This document shows, piece after piece, positions 6,390 through 15,564 of a stretch of DNA of 18,052 nucleotides (positions are counted from its first letter, which is position 1; the number at the start of each line of letters is the position of its first letter). Source of the stretch: a bacterium (GTDB taxonomy: Bacteria; Fidelibacterota; Marinisomatia; Marinisomatales; JAHJCW01). The stretch is taken from contig JAHJCW010000316.1 of assembly GCA_018812885.1 (NCBI GenBank), positions 1 to 18,052 of the forward strand, given 5' to 3'. The translations under genes were made by a program, and so were the position numbers. The notes beneath the pieces are model-generated. The model was not told the DNA's origin. It saw only the letters and a program-made list of their open reading frames with translations, and searched no databases.

Positions 6390-6878
6390 ATGACTAATAT
6401 TGTATTCTGGTTTTTTGTTATTATGACAATAACTGCCGCTCTAATGGTAGTCCTATCGAAAAATTTAATATATGCAGCAATAGCATTATTGGTTACATTC
6501 CTTGGTGTGGCGGCTATGTATGTGTTTTTATGGGCAGATTTTATAGCTGGTACGCAAGTCATGATCTACATCGGCGGTATTCTAATTTTATTATTATTTG
6601 GTATTATGCTCACGCATAAAATCACTTCGGTTAGAATTTCACACACCAATGTACAAAGAGGAGTAGGGGCGTTAATTGTCGCTGCAATTTTTGTAGGATT
6701 AGTTTGGATGATTAACTTCACTCCTTGGCTCAAGGTTACAACTCAAGAACCACTGCAAACTGTACATAGTATTGGGACACTATTAATGACAGATTTCCTT
6801 TTACCATTTGAGGTTGCTTCTGTATTATTATTAGGTGCGTTAATTGGTGCTGCTGTTTTAGCAAGGAAAGAGACCTAA
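6390..6878 (+). CDS. nuoJ: Complex I subunit J (ND6-like membrane subunit)
   Basis: NuoJ is a membrane subunit between the quinone module and the antiporter-like pumps; its third helix takes part in transmitting conformational change. The 162-residue protein has about five transmembrane segments and the typical stretches KNLIYAAIALLVTFLGVAAM (25-44) and FIAGTQVMIYIGGILILLLF (51-70), the latter containing the conserved YxGxI helix. The start at 6390 is set by an AGGAG ribosome site and follows the nuoI stop by 1 bp. The last codon shares its TAA with the nuoK start (TAATG, 1-bp overlap). Confidence 0.94.
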   Translation: MTNIVFWFFVIMTITAALMVVLSKNLIYAAIALLVTFLGVAAMYVFLWADFIAGTQVMIYIGGILILLLFGIMLTHKITSVRISHTNVQRGVGALIVAAIFVGLVWMINFTPWLKVTTQEPLQTVHSIGTLLMTDFLLPFEVASVLLLGALIGAAVLARKET

Positions 6879-7183
6879 TGAATATTTTACAAGTATATTT
6901 AACATTAGCAGCAGTTCTATTTTCCTTAGGAATATTTGCAGTCATTACAAGACGAAACGCAATTGCAGTTTTGATGGGAATCGAATTGATTTTGAACGCC
7001 GCAAATCTCAATTTTATTGCTTTTGCTCGCTTTGGAGGAATGAATTTTAGTGGACATATTTTTGCTTTATTTGTTATTGTATTAGCTGCTGCTGAGGCAG
7101 CAGTTGCATTAGCGATAATTATCAATCTATACCAAAATTTTCAATCTATTAATGTGGATGAAGCACAGCAATTGAAACAATGA
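6878..7183 (+). CDS. nuoK: Complex I subunit K (ND4L-like membrane subunit)
   Basis: NuoK contributes two buried glutamates to the proton path along the membrane arm. Both are visible in this 101-residue, three-helix protein: E36 in MGIELILNAANLNFI and E73 in VLAAAEAAVALAI. The length is the family norm. It begins within the stop codon of nuoJ and overlaps nuoL by ATGA, so translation is tightly coupled. No deviation from the family was noticed. Confidence 0.95.
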   Translation: MNILQVYLTLAAVLFSLGIFAVITRRNAIAVLMGIELILNAANLNFIAFARFGGMNFSGHIFALFVIVLAAAEAAVALAIIINLYQNFQSINVDEAQQLKQ

Positions 7184-9231
7184 ACATTTTCTTACAATAT
7201 ACGCTATTAATATACTTTTTACCGTTAATTGCTTTTGGAATTCAGATTTTTGTTGGAAAACGTTTACCACGCCAAGGCGATTGGGTATCAATTGGTGCTG
7301 TACTTGCTACGTTAGTTCTATCAATTGCGTTGTTTGCCGGGATGTTATTGGATTATAATCCGACTTTCAAACAGAATTTCTCATTTACCTGGCTTGAAAC
7401 TGCGAATTTCAAAATATCAATGGGATTTTTAGTAGATAACATCACCATAATTATGCTCTTGGTTGTAGCAATAATATCCTCAGCAAGTCATATCTACTCT
7501 CTAAAATATATGGAAGGTGATTCACGGTATTCCCAATATTATGCGTATTTATCTCTATTTACTTTCAGTATGAACGGAATAGTATTGGCTAACAGTATGA
7601 TGTTGTTATATATGAGTTGGGAATTAGTTGGACTTAGTTCATACTTATTAATTGGATTTTGGTTTGAAAAAGATTCGGCATCTAATGCCGGAAAGAAGGC
7701 ATTTCTTACCAACCGAGTTGGTGATATTGGATTTTTTATTGGAATAATGTCACTGTTTACTGCAATCGGTTCATTTTCATATAGTGATATCTTTGCCGGA
7801 GTCGCTGCCGGAAAAATTACAGGTACATTGCTAACTTTAGCCGGTATCGGCTTATTTATGGGAGCCGTAGGAAAATCTGCTCAATTCCCACTGCATATTT
7901 GGTTACCGGATGCTATGGAAGGTCCTACTCCTGTATCGGCATTGATACATGCTGCAACAATGGTTGCAGCCGGTGTTTTTATGATGGTAAGAGTATTTCC
8001 GATCTTAAGTCCTGATGTGTTGATAATAGTTGCTTATATCGGCGGATTTACGGCATTCTTTGCCGCAACAATTGCGATCACTCGAACGGATATTAAGCAA
8101 GTTTTAGCGTATTCAACACTTAGCCAGTTAGGTTATATGATCATGGCAATTGGAACAGGTGCTTACACTGTGGCATTCTTCCACCTTGCTATCCACGCTA
8201 TGTTTAAAGCTAATCTTTTTTATGGTGCTGGTAGTGTAATTCATGGAATGCATCACGCACTACACAAATTGGGTGACCATAAAACAGATGCCCAAGATAT
8301 GCGGAATATGGGTGGATTGAAATCCAAAATGCCGGTTACTTATTGGGCGATGGTTATTAGTTCATTAGCAATTTCGGGTGTACCGCTTTTTTCTGGTTTT
8401 CTTTCAAAAGATGCCATTTTAGCCGGTACTTTGGCATTAGTCAATCGAACCGGTTCGCATCATTTATTACTATTCTTTGGTTTTGGAGCTGCTCTCATCA
8501 CCGCTTTTTATATGTTCCGAATGATATTTCTAACTTTCCACAATAAGCCTAATAAACCAAAAATATTTGAACATATGAAGGAATCTCCAACTGCCATGCT
8601 GATTCCGCTTGTTGTGTTGAGCACATTAAGCATTTTTATATTTTATACCTTACCAAACGTCAATCCATTATCTGGTCAGGGATGGTTTACGCACTTGGTT
8701 GCACAGCACGAATCTCTAGTCCCCGGGAATCTAAATCCATCGGTGTATGCTATTGAAGAGAGTATTCACCATAGTCATTTTCCGGCGATGATAACATCGC
8801 TAATTGTAGCAGGTTTAGGATTGTTATTAGCTTGGTTGATGTATTTTAAAAAACTTATCTCTGCCGAAGTTTGGACAAAACGGTTGAGACCTCTTTACAC
8901 TTTATCCTTTAATAGATATTATATTGATGAATTATATGATAAAATTATTTATCAACCGTTTTTAAAAATAGCTGATTGGGTTGCGTATTTGGACTGGGAT
9001 GTTTACGACAAATATTTTATTAATGGATTTGGTAGAGTTACTGAATGGTTTGCAAAAGTTGTAGGAATAGCTGATTATGATGGTCTTGATCAAGGGATTG
9101 TTGACGGATTTGGAAGATCCACACAGAGGTTAGGTAACTCGCTGAAAAAAATACAAACCGGGAAAATCCAAAATTATGTGTTGTATGCTGCTTTTGCAAT
9201 AGTCATCTTGTTGATATTACAAATGTTATGA
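7180..9231 (+). CDS. nuoL: Complex I subunit L (distal antiporter-like proton pump)
   Basis: NuoL is the distal antiporter-like pump of the membrane arm and carries the long lateral helix. The 683-residue protein has about sixteen hydrophobic segments. The pump residues are present: E148 in MSWELVGLSSYLLIG, D182 in NRVGDIGF, K232 in GAVGKSAQFPLH, H257 in LIHAATMVAAG, H335/H339 and K343, and K410 in FSGFLSKDAI. The C-terminal third contains the amphipathic lateral-helix region (roughly 570-660, including two similar GFGR repeats) ending in a terminal membrane anchor, as in full-length NuoL. Whether H+ or Na+ is moved cannot be read from sequence. It overlaps nuoK by 4 bp; a 34-bp gap follows. 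Confidence 0.95.
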   Translation: MNIFLQYTLLIYFLPLIAFGIQIFVGKRLPRQGDWVSIGAVLATLVLSIALFAGMLLDYNPTFKQNFSFTWLETANFKISMGFLVDNITIIMLLVVAIISSASHIYSLKYMEGDSRYSQYYAYLSLFTFSMNGIVLANSMMLLYMSWELVGLSSYLLIGFWFEKDSASNAGKKAFLTNRVGDIGFFIGIMSLFTAIGSFSYSDIFAGVAAGKITGTLLTLAGIGLFMGAVGKSAQFPLHIWLPDAMEGPTPVSALIHAATMVAAGVFMMVRVFPILSPDVLIIVAYIGGFTAFFAATIAITRTDIKQVLAYSTLSQLGYMIMAIGTGAYTVAFFHLAIHAMFKANLFYGAGSVIHGMHHALHKLGDHKTDAQDMRNMGGLKSKMPVTYWAMVISSLAISGVPLFSGFLSKDAILAGTLALVNRTGSHHLLLFFGFGAALITAFYMFRMIFLTFHNKPNKPKIFEHMKESPTAMLIPLVVLSTLSIFIFYTLPNVNPLSGQGWFTHLVAQHESLVPGNLNPSVYAIEESIHHSHFPAMITSLIVAGLGLLLAWLMYFKKLISAEVWTKRLRPLYTLSFNRYYIDELYDKIIYQPFLKIADWVAYLDWDVYDKYFINGFGRVTEWFAKVVGIADYDGLDQGIVDGFGRSTQRLGNSLKKIQTGKIQNYVLYAAFAIVILLILQML

Positions 9232-9265
9232 TAAGATATAAAATAAAGATTTAAAGGAAATTATT

Positions 9266-10816
9266 ATGGATTTAAATATTTTAAGTCTGCTTGTATGGTT
9301 ACCTATAATAGGAATGCTTGGCATTGCCTTTATTCCTAGAGATAAGGTAGATATAATAAAAATTATAGCTGCAGTTGCAACAGGATTGCAATTATTTCTT
9401 GCAATCCTATTATGGATGCAATTTGATAAAACTAGCGGTGGTATTCAGTTTATGGAGAGGTACTACTGGATTCCATCATTCAATATCTTTTACACATTAG
9501 GTGTTGACGGTTTAAGTTTACCAATGGTATTACTCACGCCATTATTATCCTTTTTAGCGGTTTTTGTAAGTTGGAATACCAAGCGAGCGGTTAAAGGATT
9601 CTTTGCTTTATTCTTACTTTTAGATACCGGTATGATGGGAGTTTTCCTTTCTTTAGACTTCTTCCTATTTTATGTATTTTGGGAAGTAATGTTACTTCCG
9701 ATGTATTTCTTAATTGGTATGTGGGGTGGTCCTCAACGTGTTTATGCCGCAATTAAGTTTTTCCTATTTACCTTGTTTGGTTCTGTGTTAATGCTGATCG
9801 CAATTTTAGCTCTTTATTTCACTTGCGGACAAACCTTTGATATAATTACCCTAATGCAAACTGCTCCCGAAGCCTTAAATGGAGTTTTATGGTGGGGTAT
9901 GAGTGCAATCAAGGTAATTTGGATTTTATTATTTGTCGGTTTTGCGATTAAAGTTCCTGTATTTCCATTCCACACCTGGTTACCGCTCGCGCATGTAGAA
10001 GCGCCGACAGCGATTTCCGTAATACTTGCCGGTGTATTATTGAAAATGGGTCTATATGGAATGCTAAGGGTAAATTACGGTATGTTGCCTGAAGCAGTAT
10101 GGTGGTTTGCCGGAGCTTTAGCGGTGTTAGGCGTAATTAATGTTATTTGGGGAGGATTAGCGGCTCTCGCTCAAAAAGATCTGAAGAAAATGGTTGCGTA
10201 TTCAAGTATTAATCACTTGGGATATGCATTAATGGGAATGGCTGCCGTTGTTGCAGCCGGAGCTGCAAGTGGCAATAATTATGCTGCTGCGGAAGCGGGA
10301 CTGAGCGGGGCTATGTTCCAGATGTTTAATCACGGTACAATTTCAGCAATGTTGTTTATAATCGCCGGTGTTGTATATGATCGTGCGCACCACCGTGAAA
10401 TAGCCGGATTTGGTGGTTTAGCAAAGCAAATGCCAATTTATGCCGGAGTAGCTGCAGTAGCATTCTTTGCGGGTCTTGGGTTACCTACATTATCAGGATT
10501 TATAAGTGAATTTATGTGTTTTGTTGGAGCATTTCCGGTCTTTCGCACAATAGTAATAATCGGGACTTTGGGGATTTTGATTAATGCTGCCTATTTCCTA
10601 CGTGCCTATCAAAAAATATTTTTTGGAAAATTGAACGAAAAATATAGTGATATGCCTGAAATAAACGGCAGGGAATTATTTACACTTATTCCTTTAGCAA
10701 TTATCACCTTTGTATTGGGTGTGTATCCGGCTCCTTTTTTAAATGTTATCAGAGATACCGTATCAGGAATAATTGAGCATGTCGTTGCTCATGGCGGTGG
10801 TGTAGGAATCTTCTAA
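9266..10816 (+). CDS. nuoM: Complex I subunit M (antiporter-like proton pump)
   Basis: NuoM is the middle antiporter-like subunit. The 516-residue, roughly 14-helix protein keeps the key charged residues: E140 in FYVFWEVMLLPMYFLIG, K229 in FAIKVPVFPFHTWLP, K260 in GVLLKMGLYGMLR and E415 in SGFISEF. Between MGMAAVVAAG and SGAMFQMFNHG there is an Ala/Gly-rich insert (about 330-346) longer than in E. coli-type NuoM. The start is supported by AAAGGA at 9253-9258, 7 bp before the ATG. It follows nuoL after 34 AT-rich bp that show no terminator or convincing promoter. Confidence 0.95.
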   Translation: MDLNILSLLVWLPIIGMLGIAFIPRDKVDIIKIIAAVATGLQLFLAILLWMQFDKTSGGIQFMERYYWIPSFNIFYTLGVDGLSLPMVLLTPLLSFLAVFVSWNTKRAVKGFFALFLLLDTGMMGVFLSLDFFLFYVFWEVMLLPMYFLIGMWGGPQRVYAAIKFFLFTLFGSVLMLIAILALYFTCGQTFDIITLMQTAPEALNGVLWWGMSAIKVIWILLFVGFAIKVPVFPFHTWLPLAHVEAPTAISVILAGVLLKMGLYGMLRVNYGMLPEAVWWFAGALAVLGVINVIWGGLAALAQKDLKKMVAYSSINHLGYALMGMAAVVAAGAASGNNYAAAEAGLSGAMFQMFNHGTISAMLFIIAGVVYDRAHHREIAGFGGLAKQMPIYAGVAAVAFFAGLGLPTLSGFISEFMCFVGAFPVFRTIVIIGTLGILINAAYFLRAYQKIFFGKLNEKYSDMPEINGRELFTLIPLAIITFVLGVYPAPFLNVIRDTVSGIIEHVVAHGGGVGIF

Positions 10817-10829
10817 TACTGGGAGCATA

Positions 10830-12323
10830 ATGAGTAATCTGCATAGTATAAAATATTTTATTCCTGAACTGATAATCCTAGCTACGGTTTTGATCGGAAT
10901 AATAGCCGATTTATTTTATTCAAAGAAAAAATCGTACTTAACCGGTAATTGGATTTTGGGCGGTTTGATATTAGCGCTGATTTCGATATTATTGCATAAT
11001 CTACAAAATGTAACTACGTTATTTACTGATATGGTTGCACTTGATCCGTTTGCAGTATTTTTCAAATTAATTATTTTGATAGCGACGATTTTTGTTGTGC
11101 TAATCAGTAGATATAATAAAGAATTCACAGATTATCGTGTTGGTGAGTATTATGTATTACTTGCGATTATGGTATTTGGTTTATTCCTGATGGTATCTGC
11201 TGTTGATCTAATAATGATCTATTTAGCAATTGAAACTGTCTCAATTATGTCGTTTATATTAGCAGGATATTTAAAGTCTGAACGACGTTCTAACGAATCA
11301 GCATTGAAATATGTGATTTATGGTGCATTTTCATCAGGATTGATGTTATTTGGAATGAGTATTTTATTTGGATTGACCGGTGTTACAAAGATATGCTTAA
11401 TCGGGAATAATCTTATGGCATTAGAGGGTGGTGCCAACTTCGCTTTAATGATTTCTTTTGTACTTATATTAGCTGGATTTGCTTATAAAATTTCTGTAGT
11501 GCCATTCCACTTTTGGACTCCTGATGTTTATGAAGGTGCTCCAACAACAATTACCGCTTTTTTATCGGTTGCACCGAAAGCCGCCGGGTTTGCAGTAGTA
11601 ATTCGATTTTTTCATATAGTATTCGGTGATTCCGTGGCATTGCAAGCAGGGACTTGGCTGACACAGACAGAAATACCCTGGGCTCAAATCCTTGCATTAT
11701 TGGCAGTAATTACAATGACTCTTGGTAATGTTGTTGCAATTCAGCAAGACAATATTAAGAGGATGCTAGCGTATTCTAGTATCGCCCATGCGGGATATAT
11801 GCTTATGGTGTTACCAGTTCTTTCAAGTGACAGCATTTATGCAATTATGTTATATCTGTTCATATATATCTTTATGAATTTAGGAGCATTTTTTACGGTG
11901 ATTGCAGTAAAAAACATAACCGGTGGTGAAACATTTACTGACTTTATGGGGCTCGGATGGAAAATGCCATTGGTTGGTTTTGTTATGACAGTTTTTATGT
12001 TCTCTTTAACTGGATTGCCGCCGACTGCCGGATTTATTGGGAAGTTTTATCTATTTGCATCCCTGATTAAAGGCGGCTCACAATTTTATTGGATCGCATT
12101 TGTTGGAGTAATAAATAGCGTAATATCTTTGTATTATTATATGCGAGTGGTTAAAGTAATGTATTTCGACGGAGAGCCTCAAAAAACTATATCGAATCCA
12201 ATTTTACCTGTCACTTTAATTTTGTTAGTGCTAGCAACATTCATAATTATATTTGGAATATATTGGACTCCTTTGGCCGATTGCGTAAGAAATTCGCTTA
12301 TATTTTATATTGGTGGTTTGTAA
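10830..12323 (+). CDS. nuoN: Complex I subunit N (antiporter-like proton pump)
   Basis: NuoN is the antiporter-like subunit nearest the quinone module. The 497-residue protein has about fourteen transmembrane segments. It retains E135 in YLAIETVSIMSFILAGY, K220 in GFAYKISVVPFHFWTPDVY, K250 in LSVAPKAAGF, the IKRMLAYSSIAHAGYMLM helix, and a lysine in TAGFIGKFYLFASL. A GGGAG ribosome site precedes the ATG, 13 bp after nuoM. It is the last complex I gene; nqrA starts 35 bp later on the same strand with no terminator between. Confidence 0.95.
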   Translation: MSNLHSIKYFIPELIILATVLIGIIADLFYSKKKSYLTGNWILGGLILALISILLHNLQNVTTLFTDMVALDPFAVFFKLIILIATIFVVLISRYNKEFTDYRVGEYYVLLAIMVFGLFLMVSAVDLIMIYLAIETVSIMSFILAGYLKSERRSNESALKYVIYGAFSSGLMLFGMSILFGLTGVTKICLIGNNLMALEGGANFALMISFVLILAGFAYKISVVPFHFWTPDVYEGAPTTITAFLSVAPKAAGFAVVIRFFHIVFGDSVALQAGTWLTQTEIPWAQILALLAVITMTLGNVVAIQQDNIKRMLAYSSIAHAGYMLMVLPVLSSDSIYAIMLYLFIYIFMNLGAFFTVIAVKNITGGETFTDFMGLGWKMPLVGFVMTVFMFSLTGLPPTAGFIGKFYLFASLIKGGSQFYWIAFVGVINSVISLYYYMRVVKVMYFDGEPQKTISNPILPVTLILLVLATFIIIFGIYWTPLADCVRNSLIFYIGGL

Positions 12324-12358
12324 TTTTACCATTGAAAATTCTCTTTTTAATATAGCAT
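12324..12358 (+). other. Junction between the nuo and nqr gene sets
   Basis: These 35 AT-rich bp separate the stop codon of nuoN from the ATG of nqrA. I see no inverted repeat or T-run that could terminate transcription, no promoter with acceptable spacing (TTGAAA and a TATAGC-like box are only about 13 bp apart), and no Shine-Dalgarno sequence. Read-through from nuo into nqr is therefore the simplest reading. Confidence 0.5.
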
Positions 12359-13711
12359 ATGACACAAATTAAAATTCGTAAAGGGCATTCAATTTGTATT
12401 GCCGGCGTTCCTCAAAATGACCTTCTTACAAATATATCTACAGCTGAAGTAGGACTTTGTCCGATTGAATACCGATATGTAAAACCTAAGCTTTTCGTAA
12501 AAGAAGGTGATCAGGTTGAGCAAGGATCACCATTATTTTTTAATAAAGAAAATCCTGAACAAAAATGGGGTGCACCGGGTTCAGGTATTATATCTAAGAT
12601 ACAGTACGGGCCAAGACGAGTCATTGAAAAAATTGTCATTAAACTTGATAAAAATGAAAAAGGATTTTCTAACAAAGCAATACCTTTAAATGCTATCGTC
12701 AAGTTAAAACGTAAAGAAATTAAATCTGTTTTATCTGATTCAAATTTATGGCATTTAATAAGACAAAGACCGTTTAATCATGTTGCAAATCCTGCAGATG
12801 AACCGCGTGATATTTTTATTTCAGCGTTACATACAGCACCATTAGCACCAAAATTGGATTTAGTTCTTAAGGGTCAAAAAGATGCAATTCAAGCTGGAAT
12901 TAATATTCTTAATGGCTTAACAGATGGCAATGTAAATATTGGTATTTCTTCGAATAATCGAATAGAAGAATTAACCGGATTAGATAATTGTAAATTGCAT
13001 CAAATTAGCGGACCACATCCGGCGGGAAATGTAGGAATACAAATACATCATATTGCTCCATTAAAACCGGATGATATTGTTTGGACTGTAAATATTCAGC
13101 ATGTTATTATTTTAGGAAAATTATTTTTAACGGGGGAAATTGATCCTTCGATTATAATATCAATTGGTGGTCCAGGTGCTAAGAATCCGATACATGTAAA
13201 AACTAGGATTGGTGCTAAAATTGGTACGCTCGTAAACGATCAGCTAGGAAATGGTGATTATAGAATTATTAGTGGTGACGTTCTTACTGGTAGAAAAGTC
13301 GAAAAAGATGATTATCTCGGATTTTATGATACAATAATTTCAATTTTACCGATTGACTTCTCAAGACCATTTTTAGGATGGATTCAGCCTGGATCATCCA
13401 AGAAATCTTATAGTTTATCAAATTCATTTTTATCATTCAGAAAGAGATTGTTTAATTTTACTACAAAACAAAATGGCAGCTTAAGAGCTTTAGTGCCAAT
13501 TAATGCTTGGGAAGATATGCTACCAATGGATATCATGCCAAATCCGTTATATCGCAGCATATTGGCCAACGATGTGGAAGAAATGGAACAGCTCGGAATA
13601 TTAGAATGTGATGATGAAGATTTCGCATTATGCAGTTTTGTCTGCCCGAGCAAAATTGATGTCGGTGCTGCAATTAGTAAAGGTTTAGATATTATGAGAA
13701 CCGAAGGGTAG
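12359..13711 (+). CDS. nqrA: Na+-translocating NADH:quinone oxidoreductase subunit A
   Basis: NqrA is the peripheral, cofactor-free subunit of the sodium pump and is implicated in quinone binding. The 450-residue protein has the family N-terminus IKIRKGHSICIAGVPQ (4-19), a lipoyl-like loop VKEGDQVEQGSPLFFNKENP (47-66), then WGAPGSG (70-76). Further landmarks are FISALHTAPLAPKLD, ISGPHPAGNVGIQIHHIAP and VNIQHVIILGKLF. The C-terminus contains the typical CSFVCPSK segment, which is conserved in NqrA and is not a full iron-sulfur motif. It has no signal peptide or membrane helix, as expected. It opens the nqr block 35 bp after nuoN and ends 1 bp before nqrB. Confidence 0.95.
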   Translation: MTQIKIRKGHSICIAGVPQNDLLTNISTAEVGLCPIEYRYVKPKLFVKEGDQVEQGSPLFFNKENPEQKWGAPGSGIISKIQYGPRRVIEKIVIKLDKNEKGFSNKAIPLNAIVKLKRKEIKSVLSDSNLWHLIRQRPFNHVANPADEPRDIFISALHTAPLAPKLDLVLKGQKDAIQAGINILNGLTDGNVNIGISSNNRIEELTGLDNCKLHQISGPHPAGNVGIQIHHIAPLKPDDIVWTVNIQHVIILGKLFLTGEIDPSIIISIGGPGAKNPIHVKTRIGAKIGTLVNDQLGNGDYRIISGDVLTGRKVEKDDYLGFYDTIISILPIDFSRPFLGWIQPGSSKKSYSLSNSFLSFRKRLFNFTTKQNGSLRALVPINAWEDMLPMDIMPNPLYRSILANDVEEMEQLGILECDDEDFALCSFVCPSKIDVGAAISKGLDIMRTEG

Positions 13712-13712
13712 G

Positions 13713-14888
13713 ATGAAATTTTTAAGAAATATATATAAAAAAGCTCATCCGCATTTTGCCGAAGGTGGCAAGCTGAGTAGATTTTTTCCGTTTTTTGAGG
13801 CGGTTGATACACTCACTTTTTGGACTGATGAACAAACTAAATCAGGTCCTCATATTCGTGATAGTTTAGACCTAAAGCGGACAATGATTATTGTACTTAT
13901 TGCTATGATACCTGCTACGATATTTGGAATAATAAATATTGGCTATCAGCAGATGCTTGCAATGGGAATTTCACGTGGATGGTTAGCAAATATGTGGGTT
14001 GGACTTCAATCATATTTACCAATAATGGTAGTTGGTTATGCAACAGGTTTCTTTTGGGAGCTGTTGTTTCCAATTATCCGTAAGCAGGAAGTTGATGAAG
14101 GATTTTTTGTAACTGGTTGGTTGATTCCTTTAATCCTTCCTCCTACGATTCCGTTATGGCAAGTAGTTGTTGCAACAAGTTTTGGAGTTGTCATTGGCAA
14201 AATGATTTTTGGTGGTACTGGTAAGAATATTTTCAATCCGGCGTTGGTAATAAGGGCGTTCATATTTTTTGCATATCCCGGTAGTATTTCGGGTGATGCA
14301 GTATGGGTAAAAGTAGCTGATGGATTTTCCGGTGCAACGGCCTTATCTGTACCGGCAGCCCAAATAGGTGGTAATGCTGTTACTTTATTGAATGGATTTC
14401 AACAGTTTGATTACTCTTGGCTGAATATGTTCATAGGATGGATTCCCGGCTCAGTAGGAGAGACATCCGCATTAGCTATATTGATCGGTGCGGCGATATT
14501 AGTTTATACTAAAATAGGGTCATGGCGTATTATTACCGGTTCAATCATAGGATTAGTTGTTACGGCTTTTATAACCAATTATTTTGCTGGCTATTCAACT
14601 AATACTATGCTGACTTTACCTCCTCATTATCATTTGGTTATGGGTGGTTTTTTATTTGGAACGGTATTTATGGCAACTGATCCGGTATCTGCTGCTTATA
14701 CAAATCGTGGTCGTTGGATTTATGGATTTATGATTGGTTTCTTAACTGTTATTATTCGTTCTATGAATCCTGCCTATCCCGAAGGTACAATGTTAGCAAT
14801 TTTATTAATGAACGCCTTTTCACCACTTATTGATTATTTTGTTGTACGAGGAAACATTAAAAAAAGGTTGGCTCGTTATGCGAAGTAA
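13713..14888 (+). CDS. nqrB: Na+-translocating NADH:quinone oxidoreductase subunit B
   Basis: NqrB is the central membrane subunit; it carries a covalently bound FMN, a riboflavin and the likely sodium channel. The 391-residue protein has a soluble N-terminal part (1-55, including DTLTFWTDEQTKSGPHIRD) and about ten membrane segments. The flavinylation motif is clear: DGFSGAT (203-209), with T209 as the expected FMN attachment site. Other landmarks are VTGWLIPLILPPTIPLWQ (133-150) and MATDPVSAAYT towards the C-terminus. Attachment of FMN requires an ApbE flavin transferase, which is not encoded in this window. The ATG lies 1 bp after nqrA behind a GAAGGG ribosome site; the 3' end overlaps nqrC by 11 bp. 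Confidence 0.96.
   Translation: MKFLRNIYKKAHPHFAEGGKLSRFFPFFEAVDTLTFWTDEQTKSGPHIRDSLDLKRTMIIVLIAMIPATIFGIINIGYQQMLAMGISRGWLANMWVGLQSYLPIMVVGYATGFFWELLFPIIRKQEVDEGFFVTGWLIPLILPPTIPLWQVVVATSFGVVIGKMIFGGTGKNIFNPALVIRAFIFFAYPGSISGDAVWVKVADGFSGATALSVPAAQIGGNAVTLLNGFQQFDYSWLNMFIGWIPGSVGETSALAILIGAAILVYTKIGSWRIITGSIIGLVVTAFITNYFAGYSTNTMLTLPPHYHLVMGGFLFGTVFMATDPVSAAYTNRGRWIYGFMIGFLTVIIRSMNPAYPEGTMLAILLMNAFSPLIDYFVVRGNIKKRLARYAK
14863..14867 (+). promoter_or_regulatory. Ribosome binding site supporting the nqrC start
   Basis: AAAGG inside the end of nqrB lies 10 bp before the ATG at 14878. It supports that start over the upstream in-frame candidate at 14830, which would add 16 residues and overlap nqrB by 59 bp. 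Confidence 0.5.
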
Positions 14889-15564
14889 TTTTTATGTATT
14901 ATCGTTTATGGCGGTAATTACAATAATTCTGGGATTTTTGCTTTCGTACTCTTCGGCGGTCTTAAAAGCAAGACAAGACTATAACATTGATATTGATATA
15001 AAAAAGAATATTTTGAAATCACTTAATATTCCTGCTGATCAATCCAAAAAACTCTCTCAAGGTGATATTCAAAAATTATATGATGAAGAGATAACATCAA
15101 TAAATATTAATGAAAAGGGAATAATATCAGAAAATGGTACATTAAGTGTATATATTGCAAAAGATGGAGATCAACCGACAGGTTATTCTATTCCCATATC
15201 TGGCAAAGGACTTTGGTCAACGATTTACGGATATTTAGCGTTGGAACCTGATGGAAATACAATAAAAGGCATTACTTTCTATCAGCACGGTGAAACTCCG
15301 GGGCTTGGTGGAGAATTGGAAAAAGATTGGTTTACAGCTAATTATGTTGGTAAGAAAATATATAATAGTGATGGTATGTTAGTCAGCGTTGAAATTGTAA
15401 AGGGACAAGTTAATCAAAGTGGTGTAAATGCAATTCACCAAGTTGATGGAATATCTGGAGCTACCTTAACGGGGAAGGGATTAAATAATTTCATTGCTCA
15501 AGACCTAAATATATATAAACCTTTTTTAGATAGAATTAGAGTAGGTGAGAACATACTAGAATGA
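14878..15564 (+). CDS. nqrC: Na+-translocating NADH:quinone oxidoreductase subunit C
   Basis: NqrC carries the second covalent FMN, in a domain exposed on the periplasmic side and anchored by one N-terminal helix. The 228-residue protein has that helix at about 5-25 ([19 protein letters not shown]), then a soluble FMN-binding domain. Family landmarks are [12 protein letters not shown] (111-122), [17 protein letters not shown] (131-147) and the flavinylation motif [12 protein letters not shown] (190-201), in which T196 is the expected FMN-bound threonine. The ATG at 14878 was chosen because it places the membrane helix near the N-terminus as in homologues and has an AAAGG upstream. It overlaps nqrB by 11 bp and nqrD by ATGA. 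Confidence 0.94.
   Translation: MRSNFYVLSFMAVITIILGFLLSYSSAVLKARQDYNIDIDIKKNILKSLNIPADQSKKLSQGDIQKLYDEEITSININEKGIISENGTLSVYIAKDGDQPTGYSIPISGKGLWSTIYGYLALEPDGNTIKGITFYQHGETPGLGGELEKDWFTANYVGKKIYNSDGMLVSVEIVKGQVNQSGVNAIHQVDGISGATLTGKGLNNFIAQDLNIYKPFLDRIRVGENILE

Noticed and set aside
6284..6562. 92-codon minus-strand frame and other short frames inside nuo genes (for example at 4154-4381, 4391-4573, 4928-5134, 10916-11128, 14036-14263)
   Set aside because: All are shadows of conserved genes in other frames and show no family features.
6736..7125. 129-codon minus-strand reading frame opposite nuoJ/nuoK
   Set aside because: It lies wholly antisense to two clear, overlapping complex I genes, its composition mirrors hydrophobic codons of those genes, and it resembles no protein family.
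12324..12358. Separate promoter for nqrA
   Set aside because: A TTGAAA and a TATA-like box are present but only about 13 bp apart, and there is no TAnnTTTG element, so the evidence is too weak.
13600..13660. Iron-sulfur motif near the C-terminus of NqrA (CSFVCPSK)
   Set aside because: Only two nearby cysteines form the motif, and this segment is a normal conserved feature of NqrA, which carries no iron-sulfur cluster.
13408..13812. 134-codon minus-strand reading frame across the nqrA/nqrB junction
   Set aside because: Antisense to well-conserved nqrA and nqrB sequence, with no recognisable motif or ribosome site.
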